Positions 42,317 through 50,570 of a DNA stretch of 64,000 nt are shown here, piece after piece. The stretch spans positions 124,001 to 188,000 of the forward strand of contig NZ_STGK01000002.1 in NCBI RefSeq assembly GCF_004919105.1, written 5' to 3'. The number at the start of each line of letters is the position of its first letter. Position 1 is the first letter of the stretch. Both the position numbers and the translations under genes were made by a program. The stretch is from Nocardioides sp. GY 10113 (GTDB lineage: Bacteria; Actinomycetota; Actinomycetes; Propionibacteriales; Nocardioidaceae). Under the pieces are notes generated by a model. It was not told where the DNA came from, made no database searches, and worked only from the letters and a program-made list of their open reading frames with translations.

Positions 42317-43342
42317 TCAGCCGAAGAAGACCTGCGCCTCGGCGTACTCCTCCGGGCTGACCACCTTGAGCTCGTCGGTGCCCTCCGACATGGGAACCCG
42401 CACGATCCGGGTGCCGCGCAACGCCACCATCACCCCGAACTCGCGGTCGGCGACGGCGTCGATGGCCTGCAGGCCGAACCGGGTCGCCAGCCACCGGTCG
42501 AACGCCGTCGGCGTGCCGCCGCGCTGCACGTGCCCGAGCACGACCGCGCGGGCCTCCTCGCCGGTGCGCGCCTCGATCTCCTTGGCCAGCCAGTCGCCGA
42601 TCCCGCCCAGCCGGACGTGCCCGAACGCATCCCGGTCGACGTCCTGGGTGGTCAGGCTGCCGTCGGTGGGCTTGGCGCCCTCGGAGACCACGATGATCGG
42701 GGCGTACTCGCTCTCGAAGCGGGTCTTGACGTCCTCGCAGACCTTCTCGATATCGAAGGGCACCTCGGGGATCAGCACCTCCGAGGCACCGCCGGCGATC
42801 CCGCTGTGCAACGCGATCCAGCCCGCGTGCCGCCCCATCACCTCCACCACCAGCACCCGGTGGTGGCTCTCCGCGGTGGTGTGCAGGCGGTCGATCGCCT
42901 CGGTGGCGATGTTCACCGCGGTGTCGAAGCCGAAGGTGAAGTCGGTCCCGGACAGGTCGTTGTCGATCGTCTTCGGTACGCCGACCACGGGCACGCCCAT
43001 CGCGACCAGCCGGTTGGCGACGCCGAGGGTGTCCTCGCCACCGATCGCGACCAGCGCGTCGATGCCCAGCTCGGCGAGGTTGGCGATGATCCGCTCCGCG
43101 CCGCCCTCGACGGCGAAGGGGTTGGTCCGCGAGGAGCCCAGGATGGTGCCACCCCGCGGCAGGATCCCCCGGCACTCCTCGACGCCCAGGGGCACGGTCA
43201 ACCCGTCGATCGGGCCGCGCCAGCCGTCGCGCAGGCCGACGAAGTCGAACCCGTGCGTGCGCACCCCCTTGCGCACGATCGCCCGGATCACCGCGTTCAG
43301 TCCGGGGCAGTCGCCGCCGCCGGTCAGGACTCCCACACGCAT
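42317..43342 (-). CDS. pfp: Phosphofructokinase with pyrophosphate-dependent signature
   Basis: A 341-residue group III PFK. GVLTGGGDCPGLNA opens the fold, PKTIDNDLSGTD contains the catalytic Asp, and MGRHAGWIAL and GHVQRGGTP bind fructose 6-phosphate. Two positions decide the phosphoryl donor in this family: 104 and 124. Here they are Asp104 (GGEDT) and Lys124 (PKTIDND), as in PPi-dependent enzymes such as that of Amycolatopsis methanolica; ATP enzymes have Gly at both. The enzyme should therefore be reversible and use PPi. ATG start. It lies beside aroG and near two glucokinases. Confidence 0.93.
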   Translation of the reverse strand: MRVGVLTGGGDCPGLNAVIRAIVRKGVRTHGFDFVGLRDGWRGPIDGLTVPLGVEECRGILPRGGTILGSSRTNPFAVEGGAERIIANLAELGIDALVAIGGEDTLGVANRLVAMGVPVVGVPKTIDNDLSGTDFTFGFDTAVNIATEAIDRLHTTAESHHRVLVVEVMGRHAGWIALHSGIAGGASEVLIPEVPFDIEKVCEDVKTRFESEYAPIIVVSEGAKPTDGSLTTQDVDRDAFGHVRLGGIGDWLAKEIEARTGEEARAVVLGHVQRGGTPTAFDRWLATRFGLQAIDAVADREFGVMVALRGTRIVRVPMSEGTDELKVVSPEEYAEAQVFFG

Positions 43343-43476
43343 GCCGACTCCCCTTGCTGGACTCGCTGGCTGGTTGGCTGGGTTGATCGCTGTGCCTGGT
43401 CGTGGAGCCGGCCTGCGGGCGGGCGCCCGCCGCCGTCGCGCTCCGCCGCGAGCCTAGCCACCACCGGCGGCCGGGG

Positions 43477-44397
43477 TCACCCGAACCGCAGCCGAACCCG
43501 TTCCAGTGCCTCGCGCGCCGAGGCTCGATCGGCATCGGCCCGCCGCAGCGCCGCCGCCGCCTCGTCGCGCTCCTCGGCCACCTCCGCGGCCTCCTCGTCG
43601 ACCTCGTCGCTCTCGGCCTCCAGCTCGGCAGCCCGGCGGCGCAGCTCCTCGAGCTCGGCCTGGAGCTGCAGCGAGCGCGCCGCCAGCCGGCTCCGCTCGG
43701 CCTCGGCGCCGGCAAGGGCCTCCGCCGCCTCCCGGTGCGCCTCCTCCGCCTCGGCCAGCCGGGCCTCCGCCGCGCTGATCGCCTTGGCGGCCGCGTCCGG
43801 GTCGGGGACCACGTGCAGGTCGGCCCGTGGCGGTACCGGGGCCTCCCGGGGCGCGGCGGCGAAGCCCAGCGCGTCCGGAGCCGCCAGCGCGCCGGCCAGC
43901 GCCGCGGGCTCCATCGGCGCCACCCCGGTGGTGCTCAGCGGCGCCACCAGCAGGCCGCTGCGCAGCGCCCGTCCGCAGTCGGCGTCCACCATCGCCGCGG
44001 TGAGGGTGCCCTCGACCTGGGCCGCGACCGCCTCGGTCACCCGCAGCCCCTCGTCGGCGGCCAGCGAGCGGGCCTGCTGGGCCAGCGCGGTCGTCAGCTG
44101 GCGCCGTTGCCGGGTCAGCGCGCGGAGCTCGCCGGCCTCCATCGCGGCCTGCGCCTCCCGCAGCGCGGCGCCCACCGCGAGCACCTGGTCCACCTGGCCG
44201 GCCTCGCGGCGTACCAGCAGGTTGGCGACCCAGGCCGCCGTCGACGGCTTGCGCAGAGCCTTGACCGCCGCGGCCAGGTCGACCTCGCCGTCCGCGCGGA
44301 GCGCCCTGGCCCGGGCGTCGCGGGCCGCGGTGAAGGCGGCCAGCGGTTCGGCGTACAGCTCGTCGGCGATGTCGAGCAGGGCGGTGGAGGCGGGCAC
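43477..44397 (-). CDS. Coiled-coil protein of unknown function
   Basis: A 306-residue soluble protein. The N-terminal half (ALLDIADELYAEPLAAFTAA, then KALRKPSTAAWVANLLVRRE) is helical, and the second half from about 210 is a long Ala/Glu/Arg coiled coil (AEARLAEAEEAHREAAEALA onward). Similar proteins occur in other actinobacteria without assigned function. GTG start at 44395-44397, supported by a leaderless TATCCT box 6 nt upstream; longer frames cross the promoter and palindromes. Confidence 0.82.
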   Translation of the reverse strand: MPASTALLDIADELYAEPLAAFTAARDARARALRADGEVDLAAAVKALRKPSTAAWVANLLVRREAGQVDQVLAVGAALREAQAAMEAGELRALTRQRRQLTTALAQQARSLAADEGLRVTEAVAAQVEGTLTAAMVDADCGRALRSGLLVAPLSTTGVAPMEPAALAGALAAPDALGFAAAPREAPVPPRADLHVVPDPDAAAKAISAAEARLAEAEEAHREAAEALAGAEAERSRLAARSLQLQAELEELRRRAAELEAESDEVDEEAAEVAEERDEAAAALRRADADRASAREALERVRLRFG

Positions 44398-44403
44398 GGG
44401 GTC

Positions 44404-44409
44404 AGGATA
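44404..44409 (-). promoter_or_regulatory. Leaderless -10 box for the coiled-coil gene
   Basis: TATCCT on the minus strand, 6 nt before the GTG at 44397. Confidence 0.6.
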
Positions 44410-44422
44410 GGGAGCCGGGCGG

Positions 44423-44446
44423 GAATCACCGGTCGACCGGTGATTC
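44423..44446. promoter_or_regulatory. Perfect 24-bp palindrome in a divergent promoter region
   Basis: Half-site GAATCACCGGTC and its exact reverse complement, no spacer. It lies just upstream of the coiled-coil promoter and between divergent genes, so it is more likely an operator or repeat than a terminator. Confidence 0.75.
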
Positions 44447-44450
44447 CCTC

Positions 44451-44480
44451 GCCTGACGGGCACTGCAATGCCCGTCAGGC
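44451..44480. repeat. Perfect 12-bp hairpin next to the palindrome
   Basis: GCCTGACGGGCA and TGCCCGTCAGGC with a 6-nt loop (CTGCAA). A further partial copy, CTGCCCGTC, follows at 44488. No U-run. Confidence 0.8.
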
Positions 44481-44569
44481 AACCGAACTGCCCGTCCGCC
44501 GTGACGCCAGTGGCCAGAGTGATCGCCCTCGATCCACCCAACCCCTGGAAAACGATGGATTGCTCGCTT

Positions 44570-44575
44570 TAGCCT
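44570..44575 (+). promoter_or_regulatory. Leaderless -10 box for the MpaB-like gene
   Basis: TAGCCT with 6 nt to the ATG at 44582; no ribosome site. Confidence 0.6.
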
Positions 44576-44581
44576 CGGATC

Positions 44582-45817
44582 ATGACGCTCGACGAGGCCG
44601 CCACCGACGCCACGCCCGTCCCCACCAGCCTGCGCCGCGTCGACGAGGCGCGGTCCAGGTTCGGCGCCTTCACCGAGCCCTACCTGGAGGCGATGTGGCG
44701 CGGCGACGCGGCCGCGGACGCCTTCGTCGCCGACTTCCCGCGGCTCGGCCACGGCCGCGCGATGCGGATGCTGCGCACGGCCTGCCGCGAGGGCATCGAC
44801 GCCGTGGCGGACGCCCCCGAGTCGCTGCGCGCCCTCTTCGCCGAGCTGGACGCGGTCCCCGAGTGGTTCGACCTGGCCGCGATCGAGGCGGCGACCCGGC
44901 ACACGTCCCGCTACTCGCGCGCCTCCGGGATCGCGCTCGGCGCAGCCTCCCTGGTCAGCGGCTACGCCAACTCCGCCGCGTCGCGACCCCTGGAGATGAC
45001 CGGCCGCTACATCGAGAACGCCGGCGCCCGGACCGTCGAGGTGGGGGCCTGGCTCAAGTCGGTCAGCGACCCCGGCGGGCTCGCCCGGTACGGCGAGGGG
45101 TTCGAGCTCACCGTCCGGGTCAGGATCATCCACGCCCTGGTCCGCGCGAGCCTGGCCGACCGACCGGACTGGGACACCGCGGCCTGGGGCGTCCCGATCT
45201 GCCAGGCCTACCTGGCCTACACGCTCGTCGAGTTCACCCTGATCCCGATCCGCGCCATGGGCCTGATCGGCGCCCCGTACCGGCCCGAGGAGCAGGCCGG
45301 CGCCTACGCGCGCTGGCGCTACATCGGCCACCTGCTCGGCATCGAGGAGGCGCTGCTGCCGCGCGACGCCGCCGAGCAGCAGCGTCTGGAGGAGATCTAC
45401 CTGCTCACCCGGCCCGAGGTCGACGACTACTGCCGCTCCCTGGTGGCGAGCATCAACCGGGAGTTCCTGGTCCCCGAGATCGAGGGCGTGCTGCCCCGCT
45501 TCCTGCACCCGCGGGCTCCCGAGGTGGTCCACGCGCTGGAACGGATCTTCCTCGGCGCCGAGATCGCCGACGACCTGGCCATCCCGCCCACCCGGCTCGT
45601 CGGTGCGGTGCTCGCCGGTGGGCGGGTGCTGAGCGGCGTCAACCGCCTCCGGGACCGGGTGCCCGGCTCCATGGCGGCCCGGAGCCGGCGCGGCAAGCGG
45701 TTCGAGGCCGTCCAGGAGGCGCGACTGCGACGCGACTGGGGCGTGCAGCACGACCTGGTCGACGACTCCCCCGGCGGCGGCCGGCCGCACCCGGCCCGCG
45801 GCGACATGCCGGCCTAG
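44582..45817 (+). CDS. Oxygenase of the MpaB/Lcp (DUF2236) family
   Basis: A 411-residue protein of the MpaB/rubber-oxygenase family. It has the helical core GAASLVSGYANSAASRPLEMTGR (in part), WLKSVSDPGGLARYGEGFEL and TVRVRIIHALVRASL, where Arg and His match the heme-proximal region of Lcp. VPICQAYLAYTLVEFTLIPI and a conserved RYIGHLLGIEEALLP follow. Lcp cleaves polyisoprene with heme b; relatives act on other substrates, so the substrate here is unknown. No signal peptide is evident, unlike secreted Lcp, which argues for a cytosolic or membrane-associated role. Leaderless start. Confidence 0.86.
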   Translation: MTLDEAATDATPVPTSLRRVDEARSRFGAFTEPYLEAMWRGDAAADAFVADFPRLGHGRAMRMLRTACREGIDAVADAPESLRALFAELDAVPEWFDLAAIEAATRHTSRYSRASGIALGAASLVSGYANSAASRPLEMTGRYIENAGARTVEVGAWLKSVSDPGGLARYGEGFELTVRVRIIHALVRASLADRPDWDTAAWGVPICQAYLAYTLVEFTLIPIRAMGLIGAPYRPEEQAGAYARWRYIGHLLGIEEALLPRDAAEQQRLEEIYLLTRPEVDDYCRSLVASINREFLVPEIEGVLPRFLHPRAPEVVHALERIFLGAEIADDLAIPPTRLVGAVLAGGRVLSGVNRLRDRVPGSMAARSRRGKRFEAVQEARLRRDWGVQHDLVDDSPGGGRPHPARGDMPA

Positions 45818-45838
45818 CGCCGCTCCAGCACGGGATCC

Positions 45839-46351
45839 TCAGGGCGCCGGCGGACGCACGTACCGCCCGCGCCGGTGCAGCAGCGGCTGGTCGTCCTCGC
45901 CGATCTCGACGCGCTCCAGCTCGGCGGTCACCTCCACCGACCAGCCGACCGGCCGTTCGCCGACCAGCCGTACGGCGGCCCAGGTCGACGCCGAGGTCAG
46001 GCGCGGACCGTGCTCTGTCTGCTCCCACGAGGCCTGGCGGAACGGTCCGCCGGGCGCGGGCGCGGTGCCGGCGAACACCTCTGCGAGGCCTCGGTCGGGC
46101 CAGGCGAGCAGCTGGACCACGCCCCGGCCGGTGGCGCGCAGCTCGGCCACCAGGTCGGAGTCGGGGTCGAGCAGCGCCAGCAGCGCGGGGCGCGGACCGA
46201 GCGCCACCAGCAGCGAGCTCACCGTCAGCCCCGCTCGATCGGCACCGGCGCCGGCGGTCCACACCGTGATCGCACCGCCCAACCGCCCCCGGAAGCGCCG
46301 CGCCGGGTCCGGATCGGGGTCCGCGAACGGGTGGCTGGTGTGGATGGTCAC
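45839..46351 (-). CDS. Flavin reductase-like FMN-binding protein
   Basis: A 170-residue split-barrel protein. FRGRLGGAITVWTAG, GLTVSSLLVALGPRPALLALL and FRQASWEQTEHGPRLTSAST are the flavin reductase-like pattern. The strand ELERVEIGEDDQPLLHRRGRY ends the domain. It may reduce flavin for an oxygenase or bind FMN; the adjacent converging MpaB-like oxygenase is heme-based in relatives, so pairing is uncertain. GTG start at 46349-46351; promoter not clear. Confidence 0.82.
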   Translation of the reverse strand: MTIHTSHPFADPDPDPARRFRGRLGGAITVWTAGAGADRAGLTVSSLLVALGPRPALLALLDPDSDLVAELRATGRGVVQLLAWPDRGLAEVFAGTAPAPGGPFRQASWEQTEHGPRLTSASTWAAVRLVGERPVGWSVEVTAELERVEIGEDDQPLLHRRGRYVRPPAP

Positions 46352-46381
46352 GTGATCGCCTGATCGGCTGCGGCCGCCGGG

Positions 46382-47086
46382 CTAGGCGGCCGGGCGCTCC
46401 CCGTCCGACTTCTTGGCCAGCTCCTTCGCCTTCGCGGCGTACACGTCGACGTACTCCTGGCCGGAGAGCCGCATGATCTCGTACATGATCTCGTCGGTCA
46501 CCGAGCGGAGGATGAAACGGTCGTTCTCCAGGCCGGCGTACCGCGAGAAGTCCAGCGGCTCCCCGAAGCGGACCGACGGACGCGTCCAGCGGCCGAAGAC
46601 CTTGCCCGGCGGCGCCACCACGTCGGTTCCGATCACCGCGACCGGGATCACCGGCACACCGGTCTCCAGCGCGAGTCGGGCGATGCCGGTCTTGCCGCGG
46701 TAGAGGCGCCCGTCGTGCGAGCGGGTCCCCTCGGGGTAGATCCCGAAGATCTCACCCGCCGAGAGCACACGCTTGGCCGAGAGCAGGGCGCCCGCGGCGG
46801 CGTCGGCCCCGGAGCGATCGATCGGGATGTTGCCGGTGCCGCTGAAGAAGGTCTTCTTCAGCCAGCCGGTGATGCCAGGCGCGGTGAAGTACTCCGCCTT
46901 GGCCACGAAGCTCACCTTGCGCGGGACGACCAACGGCATGAACAGCCAGTCGGCGTACGACAGATGGTTGCTGGCGATGATCGCCGGCCCCTCGGTCGGA
47001 ACGTTCTCCACCCCGGACGCCTTGGGCCGGAAGATCACCTTGAGCAGTGGGCCGAGCGCCACGAACTTGAGGAACCAGTAGAACAA
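46382..47086 (-). CDS. 1-acyl-sn-glycerol-3-phosphate acyltransferase (PlsC family)
   Basis: A 234-residue PlsC-domain acyltransferase with the H-x4-D motif SNHLSYADW (about 38-46), GNIPIDRSG, the substrate motif FGIYPEGTRSHDGRLYRGK (in part) and VIPVAVIGT. It acylates lysophosphatidate or a related acceptor at the membrane. It is syntenic with M. tuberculosis Rv2182c. Start TTG 47084-47086, which gives the family-typical N-terminus (M)FYWFLKFVALGPLLK; no ATG or GTG is available nearby in frame. It is divergent from the esterase gene across 121 bp. Confidence 0.9.
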   Translation of the reverse strand: MFYWFLKFVALGPLLKVIFRPKASGVENVPTEGPAIIASNHLSYADWLFMPLVVPRKVSFVAKAEYFTAPGITGWLKKTFFSGTGNIPIDRSGADAAAGALLSAKRVLSAGEIFGIYPEGTRSHDGRLYRGKTGIARLALETGVPVIPVAVIGTDVVAPPGKVFGRWTRPSVRFGEPLDFSRYAGLENDRFILRSVTDEIMYEIMRLSGQEYVDVYAAKAKELAKKSDGERPAA

Positions 47087-47195
47087 CGCTGCACACCTTT
47101 CCCCGGCGCTGCCGGGCCGCCCGCGGCCCCGGAGCCCGGACCGACGAGGTGCAGCGTAGTCCCTCGAGGGCGCCTCGACGCCAGGCCACCGGTGG

Positions 47196-47201
47196 CACAA
47201 T
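47196..47201 (+). promoter_or_regulatory. Leaderless -10 box for the esterase
   Basis: CACAAT, 6 nt before the GTG at 47208; weaker than the other TANNNT boxes. Confidence 0.4.
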
Positions 47202-47207
47202 CGCCGC

Positions 47208-47984
47208 GTGCCCTCCCCCACGCCGAGCCCCGACGCCCACCCGCTGACCCTTCCGGCACGCCCGGACCTGACCGGCGGCCGGCGGATCGGGGTGCTGCTC
47301 AGCCACGGCTTCACCGGGTCGCCGTACTCGATCCGGCCGTGGGCCGAGCACCTGGCCGAGCTCGGGTACGGCGTGAGCGTGCCGCGGCTGCCCGGACACG
47401 GGACCAGCTGGCAGGACCTCAACACCCGGCGCTGGGACGACTGGGTCGCCGAGCTCACCGGCGCCCTCGACGCACTGCGCGCCGAGCACGACGCGGTCGT
47501 GGTCGGCGGGCTCTCGATGGGCGGGGCGCTGGCGCTGCGGCTGGCCGCGGACCGCCCCGACGAGGTGGCCGGCGTGATCGTGGTCAATCCGGCGCTGGCC
47601 AGCAAGCGGCTCGACCTGAAGCTGCTCCCCGTGCTCAAGCACCTCGTGGGCAGCTTCCCGGGCATCACCGACGACATCAAGAAGCCCGGGATGAGCGAGC
47701 GTGGCTACACCCGGACGCCGCTGAAGGCCGTCCACTCCTTCGCGCAGGCCTGGCCCGGCCTGGTGGCCGACCTGCCGCGGATCACCGCTCCCCTGCTCTA
47801 CTTCCGCTCGGACGTCGACCACGTGGTCGACGGAGCCAGCGAGCCGCTGATCCTCTCCCGGATCGGCAGCGCGGACGTCGAGCGGGTGGCCCTGCCGGAC
47901 TCCTACCACGTGGCCACCCTGGACAACGACGCCCCGACGATCTTCGCCACCTCCGCGGACTTCATCGCCCGGGTGACGAAGTAG
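47208..47984 (+). CDS. Alpha/beta hydrolase, carboxylesterase type
   Basis: A 258-residue alpha/beta hydrolase like the EstA/Est30 monoacylglycerol-lipase-type carboxylesterases. Oxyanion region LLSHGFTGSPYSI is near 26-38; the nucleophile elbow GLSMGG is near 101-106. Asp in FRSDVDHVVD and His in PDSYHVATLD complete the triad. It may act on short- to medium-chain esters; substrate unproven. GTG start. Its stop codon forms part of the next gene's -10 box. Confidence 0.92.
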   Translation: MPSPTPSPDAHPLTLPARPDLTGGRRIGVLLSHGFTGSPYSIRPWAEHLAELGYGVSVPRLPGHGTSWQDLNTRRWDDWVAELTGALDALRAEHDAVVVGGLSMGGALALRLAADRPDEVAGVIVVNPALASKRLDLKLLPVLKHLVGSFPGITDDIKKPGMSERGYTRTPLKAVHSFAQAWPGLVADLPRITAPLLYFRSDVDHVVDGASEPLILSRIGSADVERVALPDSYHVATLDNDAPTIFATSADFIARVTK

Positions 47985-47987
47985 CCT
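47982..47987 (+). promoter_or_regulatory. Leaderless -10 box overlapping the esterase stop codon
   Basis: TAGCCT begins with the TAG stop of the esterase and lies 6 nt before the GTG at 47994. Confidence 0.55.
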
Positions 47988-47993
47988 GGGCCC

Positions 47994-48476
47994 GTGCAGC
48001 GCGAGGACGGGACCGATGGCCGGGCCGAGGACGCCGCCTGGCGGGAGATCGTCGAGAACTACGGCGAACGGGCCACGCTCGACCCCACGGAGGACCTGCC
48101 GGCACGGTCGGCCGACCAGACTCCGCAGCCCGAGCGCAGCGGCGACCACCCGTCCGCCCCGCCGCGGGACGAGACGCGGGCCGACGACGACGAGACGGCC
48201 CGCGGTCCCGCGGAGGAGCCGCAGGAGGACCGGGAGGACCGGTTCGTGCCGCCCGAGCCGCCACCGGTCCCGATCCCCTCGCCGGACCGGCTCGCCGCCT
48301 GGGTCGGCGTCCTCGGGTCCCCGGCCACGTTGCTGGTCTGCCTGATCGCCGGCATCGCGATCCCGACCTGGCTGGGCTGGCTGATGGTCGCCGGCTTCAT
48401 CGGCGGCTTCTGCTACCTCGTGCTCAAGATGCCCGGCTCCCCCCGCGACCCCTGGGACGACGGCGCCCAAGTCTGA
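47994..48476 (+). CDS. Acidic single-domain membrane protein of unknown function
   Basis: A 160-residue protein. The first 100 residues are charged and Pro/Asp/Glu-rich, probably disordered. Two hydrophobic segments follow at about 107-122 and 125-145 (LLVCLIAGIAIPTWLGWLMV region), then a short tail PRDPWDDGAQV. Similar small proteins follow the esterase in other actinobacteria. GTG start, leaderless. The 221 bp after it, to 48697, hold no recognisable feature. Confidence 0.8.
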   Translation: MQREDGTDGRAEDAAWREIVENYGERATLDPTEDLPARSADQTPQPERSGDHPSAPPRDETRADDDETARGPAEEPQEDREDRFVPPEPPPVPIPSPDRLAAWVGVLGSPATLLVCLIAGIAIPTWLGWLMVAGFIGGFCYLVLKMPGSPRDPWDDGAQV

Positions 48477-48697
48477 GCCGGATGGCGCGAGCGCGTCTCG
48501 CTTCGCTTCGCCGCGCTGCCGCGCACGCGGTCGAGGTTCGCTCGGTGCCAGGTGGCCGAGCGCCTCACCGCGGCTGCCCGCGGAGAAGCTCGCTCGCGGC
48601 CTCCGGTCGCTCGTTCCTCGCTCCCTCCGGACCGCTTGCTCGCGTTCCCCGCGACAGCAGCCGTCAGGGAGCCCAACGGTCAGGACGCGAGGGCGAG

Positions 48698-49606
48698 CTA
48701 TCGACCGTCGCGGGCGAGGAGGGCCGCGCCGATCGCGCCCGCCTCCGGACCGAACGCCGCCGGCACCAGCTCCGGCACCACCCGGTAGCCCGCCCCCTGC
48801 AACGACTCGGCCATCGCGGCCCGGGCGGGGTCCAGCAGCAGGTCCCCGACGGCCGACACTCCCCCGCCGACGATCACCACCTCCGGGTCGAACGCCGAGA
48901 CCAGGCCAGCGGCACCGACACCGAGCCAGGTCCCCACCGAGGCGATGCTGCGCACGGCCACCTCGTCGCCCCCGCGGGCCAGCGCCGTCACCTGGGGGCC
49001 GTCGTAGTGCCGCCCGACGGCGACCCGCATCACGCGCTCGAGCGCCCGGCCGCTGCAGTACTGCTCCCAACATCCCCGCAGGCCGCACTCGCAGGCCAGC
49101 CCGTCCGGCACCACCTGCACGTGGCCGAACTCGCCCGCGGCGCCGTTGGCCCCGCGGTGCAGCCGACCGCCGAGCACCAGCGCACCGCCGATCCCGGTGC
49201 CGACGGTGATCAGGACCGCCGAGTCCACCCCGCGCGCGGCGCCGCCGACGATCTCGGCGTACGCCGCGCAGTTCGCGTCGTTGTCCAGCGTCGCCGGGAC
49301 ACCCAGCAGCCCCTCCAGGCGGGACCGCACCGGGGCGTCGCGCCAGGGCAGGTGAGCGGCGAACCGGACCCGCTCACCGGCCGCGTCGACCAGCCCCGCG
49401 CCGGAGATGCCCACCCCGCGGACGGTCCCGGTCCCGGTCGCGACGGCGCGCGCCGCGCGCGCCATGGCGTGCTCGATCTCCGCCTCCGGCGCCGCCCGAC
49501 CGGGCATCGGCACCGTCACCGAGCCGATCACCTCGATCCCGGGGCCGCGGTCCTGGATCGCGACGGCCAGCACCTTGGTGCCGCCCACGTCGACGCCGAC
49601 GTACAC
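48698..49606 (-). CDS. ROK-family glucokinase (copy 1)
   Basis: A 302-residue ROK sugar kinase. The ATP loop is VGVDVGGTKVLAVAI (residues 3-17), the sugar-binding region DNDANCAAYAE, GTGIGGALVLGGRLHRG and GEFGHVQV, and the zinc motif CECGLRGCWEQYCSG. Glucose is the likely substrate, though related ROK kinases use other hexoses. GTG start at 49604-49606, 13 bp after copy 2. The two differ throughout, so the duplication is old. Confidence 0.93.
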   Translation of the reverse strand: MYVGVDVGGTKVLAVAIQDRGPGIEVIGSVTVPMPGRAAPEAEIEHAMARAARAVATGTGTVRGVGISGAGLVDAAGERVRFAAHLPWRDAPVRSRLEGLLGVPATLDNDANCAAYAEIVGGAARGVDSAVLITVGTGIGGALVLGGRLHRGANGAAGEFGHVQVVPDGLACECGLRGCWEQYCSGRALERVMRVAVGRHYDGPQVTALARGGDEVAVRSIASVGTWLGVGAAGLVSAFDPEVVIVGGGVSAVGDLLLDPARAAMAESLQGAGYRVVPELVPAAFGPEAGAIGAALLARDGR

Positions 49607-49619
49607 CGATCCTCCGCCC

Positions 49620-50570
49620 TCAGGTCCGGGCCAGGTCGGCGGCGCCGATCACGCCCGCCCGGTTGCCCAGCTCGGCGGTGCGGATCTCGGCCACGGAGCG
49701 GTAGCCGCGGCCCACCAGCCGCTGCTCGAAGCTGCTCCGCAGCGGGTCGAGCAGCAGGCTGCCGGCATCGCTCACGCCGCCGCCGATCACGACCACCGCG
49801 GGGTCGAGCACCTCGACCAGCGACGCGATCCCGTGGCCCAGCCAGTGGCCGAGCTGCTCGAAGAGCCCGATCGCGAAGCGATCGCCCTCCCGAGCCGCGG
49901 TCGTCACCATCGGACCGGTGATCGCCATCGGGTCGCCGCCGGCGCGCTCGCGCAGCCCGGCGGCGAGCCGGGAGCCACCGCCGGCCGTGGAGCGGGCGTC
50001 GCGGACCAGCGCGCTCCCGCTGCCGTACTGCTCCAGACAGCCTCGGTTGCCGCAGCCGCACAGCACCCCGTCGGGTACGACGCACAGGTGACCGATCTCG
50101 CCGGCAGCACCGAACGCGCCCCGCAGCAGCCGGCCACCGCTGATGATGCCGCCACCGACACCGGTGCCGACGGTGACCATCAGCTGGTCGTCGACGTCGC
50201 GTCCGGCCCCGAACCGGAACTCGCCCCACGCCGCGGCGTTGGCGTCGTTCTCGATCACCACCGGCAGGCCGGTCATCGCCGTCAGGTCAGCACCGAGCGG
50301 CTCGTCGCGCCAGGCGATGTTGGGCGCGAACAGCACGTTCGCTCGGGCCGCGTCGACGTACCCGGCGGCGCCCACGCCGACGGCCTGGACCTCCACGCCG
50401 GTCGCCAGGCTCGCGACCAGCCCGGCCACCGCGCTCTCGATGGCGGCCGGCTCGGTCGCCGGGGAGACGACCCGGTCCGTCGCCAGGACCTCGCCCTCCA
50501 CGTCGACGAGGGCGCCGGCGATCTTGGTGCCGCCGATGTCGATCCCAATAGCCAAGGGTCCTGCGGTCAC
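49620..50570 (-). CDS. ROK-family glucokinase (copy 2)
   Basis: A 316-residue ROK kinase with IGIDIGGTKIAGALVD, GVGAAGYVDAARANV, IENDANAAAWGEFRFGAG, GTGVGGGIISGGRLLRG, GEIGHLCVVPDG and the zinc motif CGCGNRGCLEQYGSG. This is closer to Streptomyces-type glucokinase than copy 1. GTG at 50568-50570 overlaps the stop of the upstream gene (GTGA); GGGAGG lies 6 nt upstream. Another GTG directly precedes it. It is co-transcribed with the ArsA-like gene cluster. Confidence 0.94.
   Translation of the reverse strand: MTAGPLAIGIDIGGTKIAGALVDVEGEVLATDRVVSPATEPAAIESAVAGLVASLATGVEVQAVGVGAAGYVDAARANVLFAPNIAWRDEPLGADLTAMTGLPVVIENDANAAAWGEFRFGAGRDVDDQLMVTVGTGVGGGIISGGRLLRGAFGAAGEIGHLCVVPDGVLCGCGNRGCLEQYGSGSALVRDARSTAGGGSRLAAGLRERAGGDPMAITGPMVTTAAREGDRFAIGLFEQLGHWLGHGIASLVEVLDPAVVVIGGGVSDAGSLLLDPLRSSFEQRLVGRGYRSVAEIRTAELGNRAGVIGAADLART

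Noticed and set aside
48477..48697. Small gene or RNA in the 221-bp gap after the 47994-48476 gene
   Set aside because: Only repetitive GC-rich sequence without start, ribosome site, convincing hairpin or composition of a coding frame.
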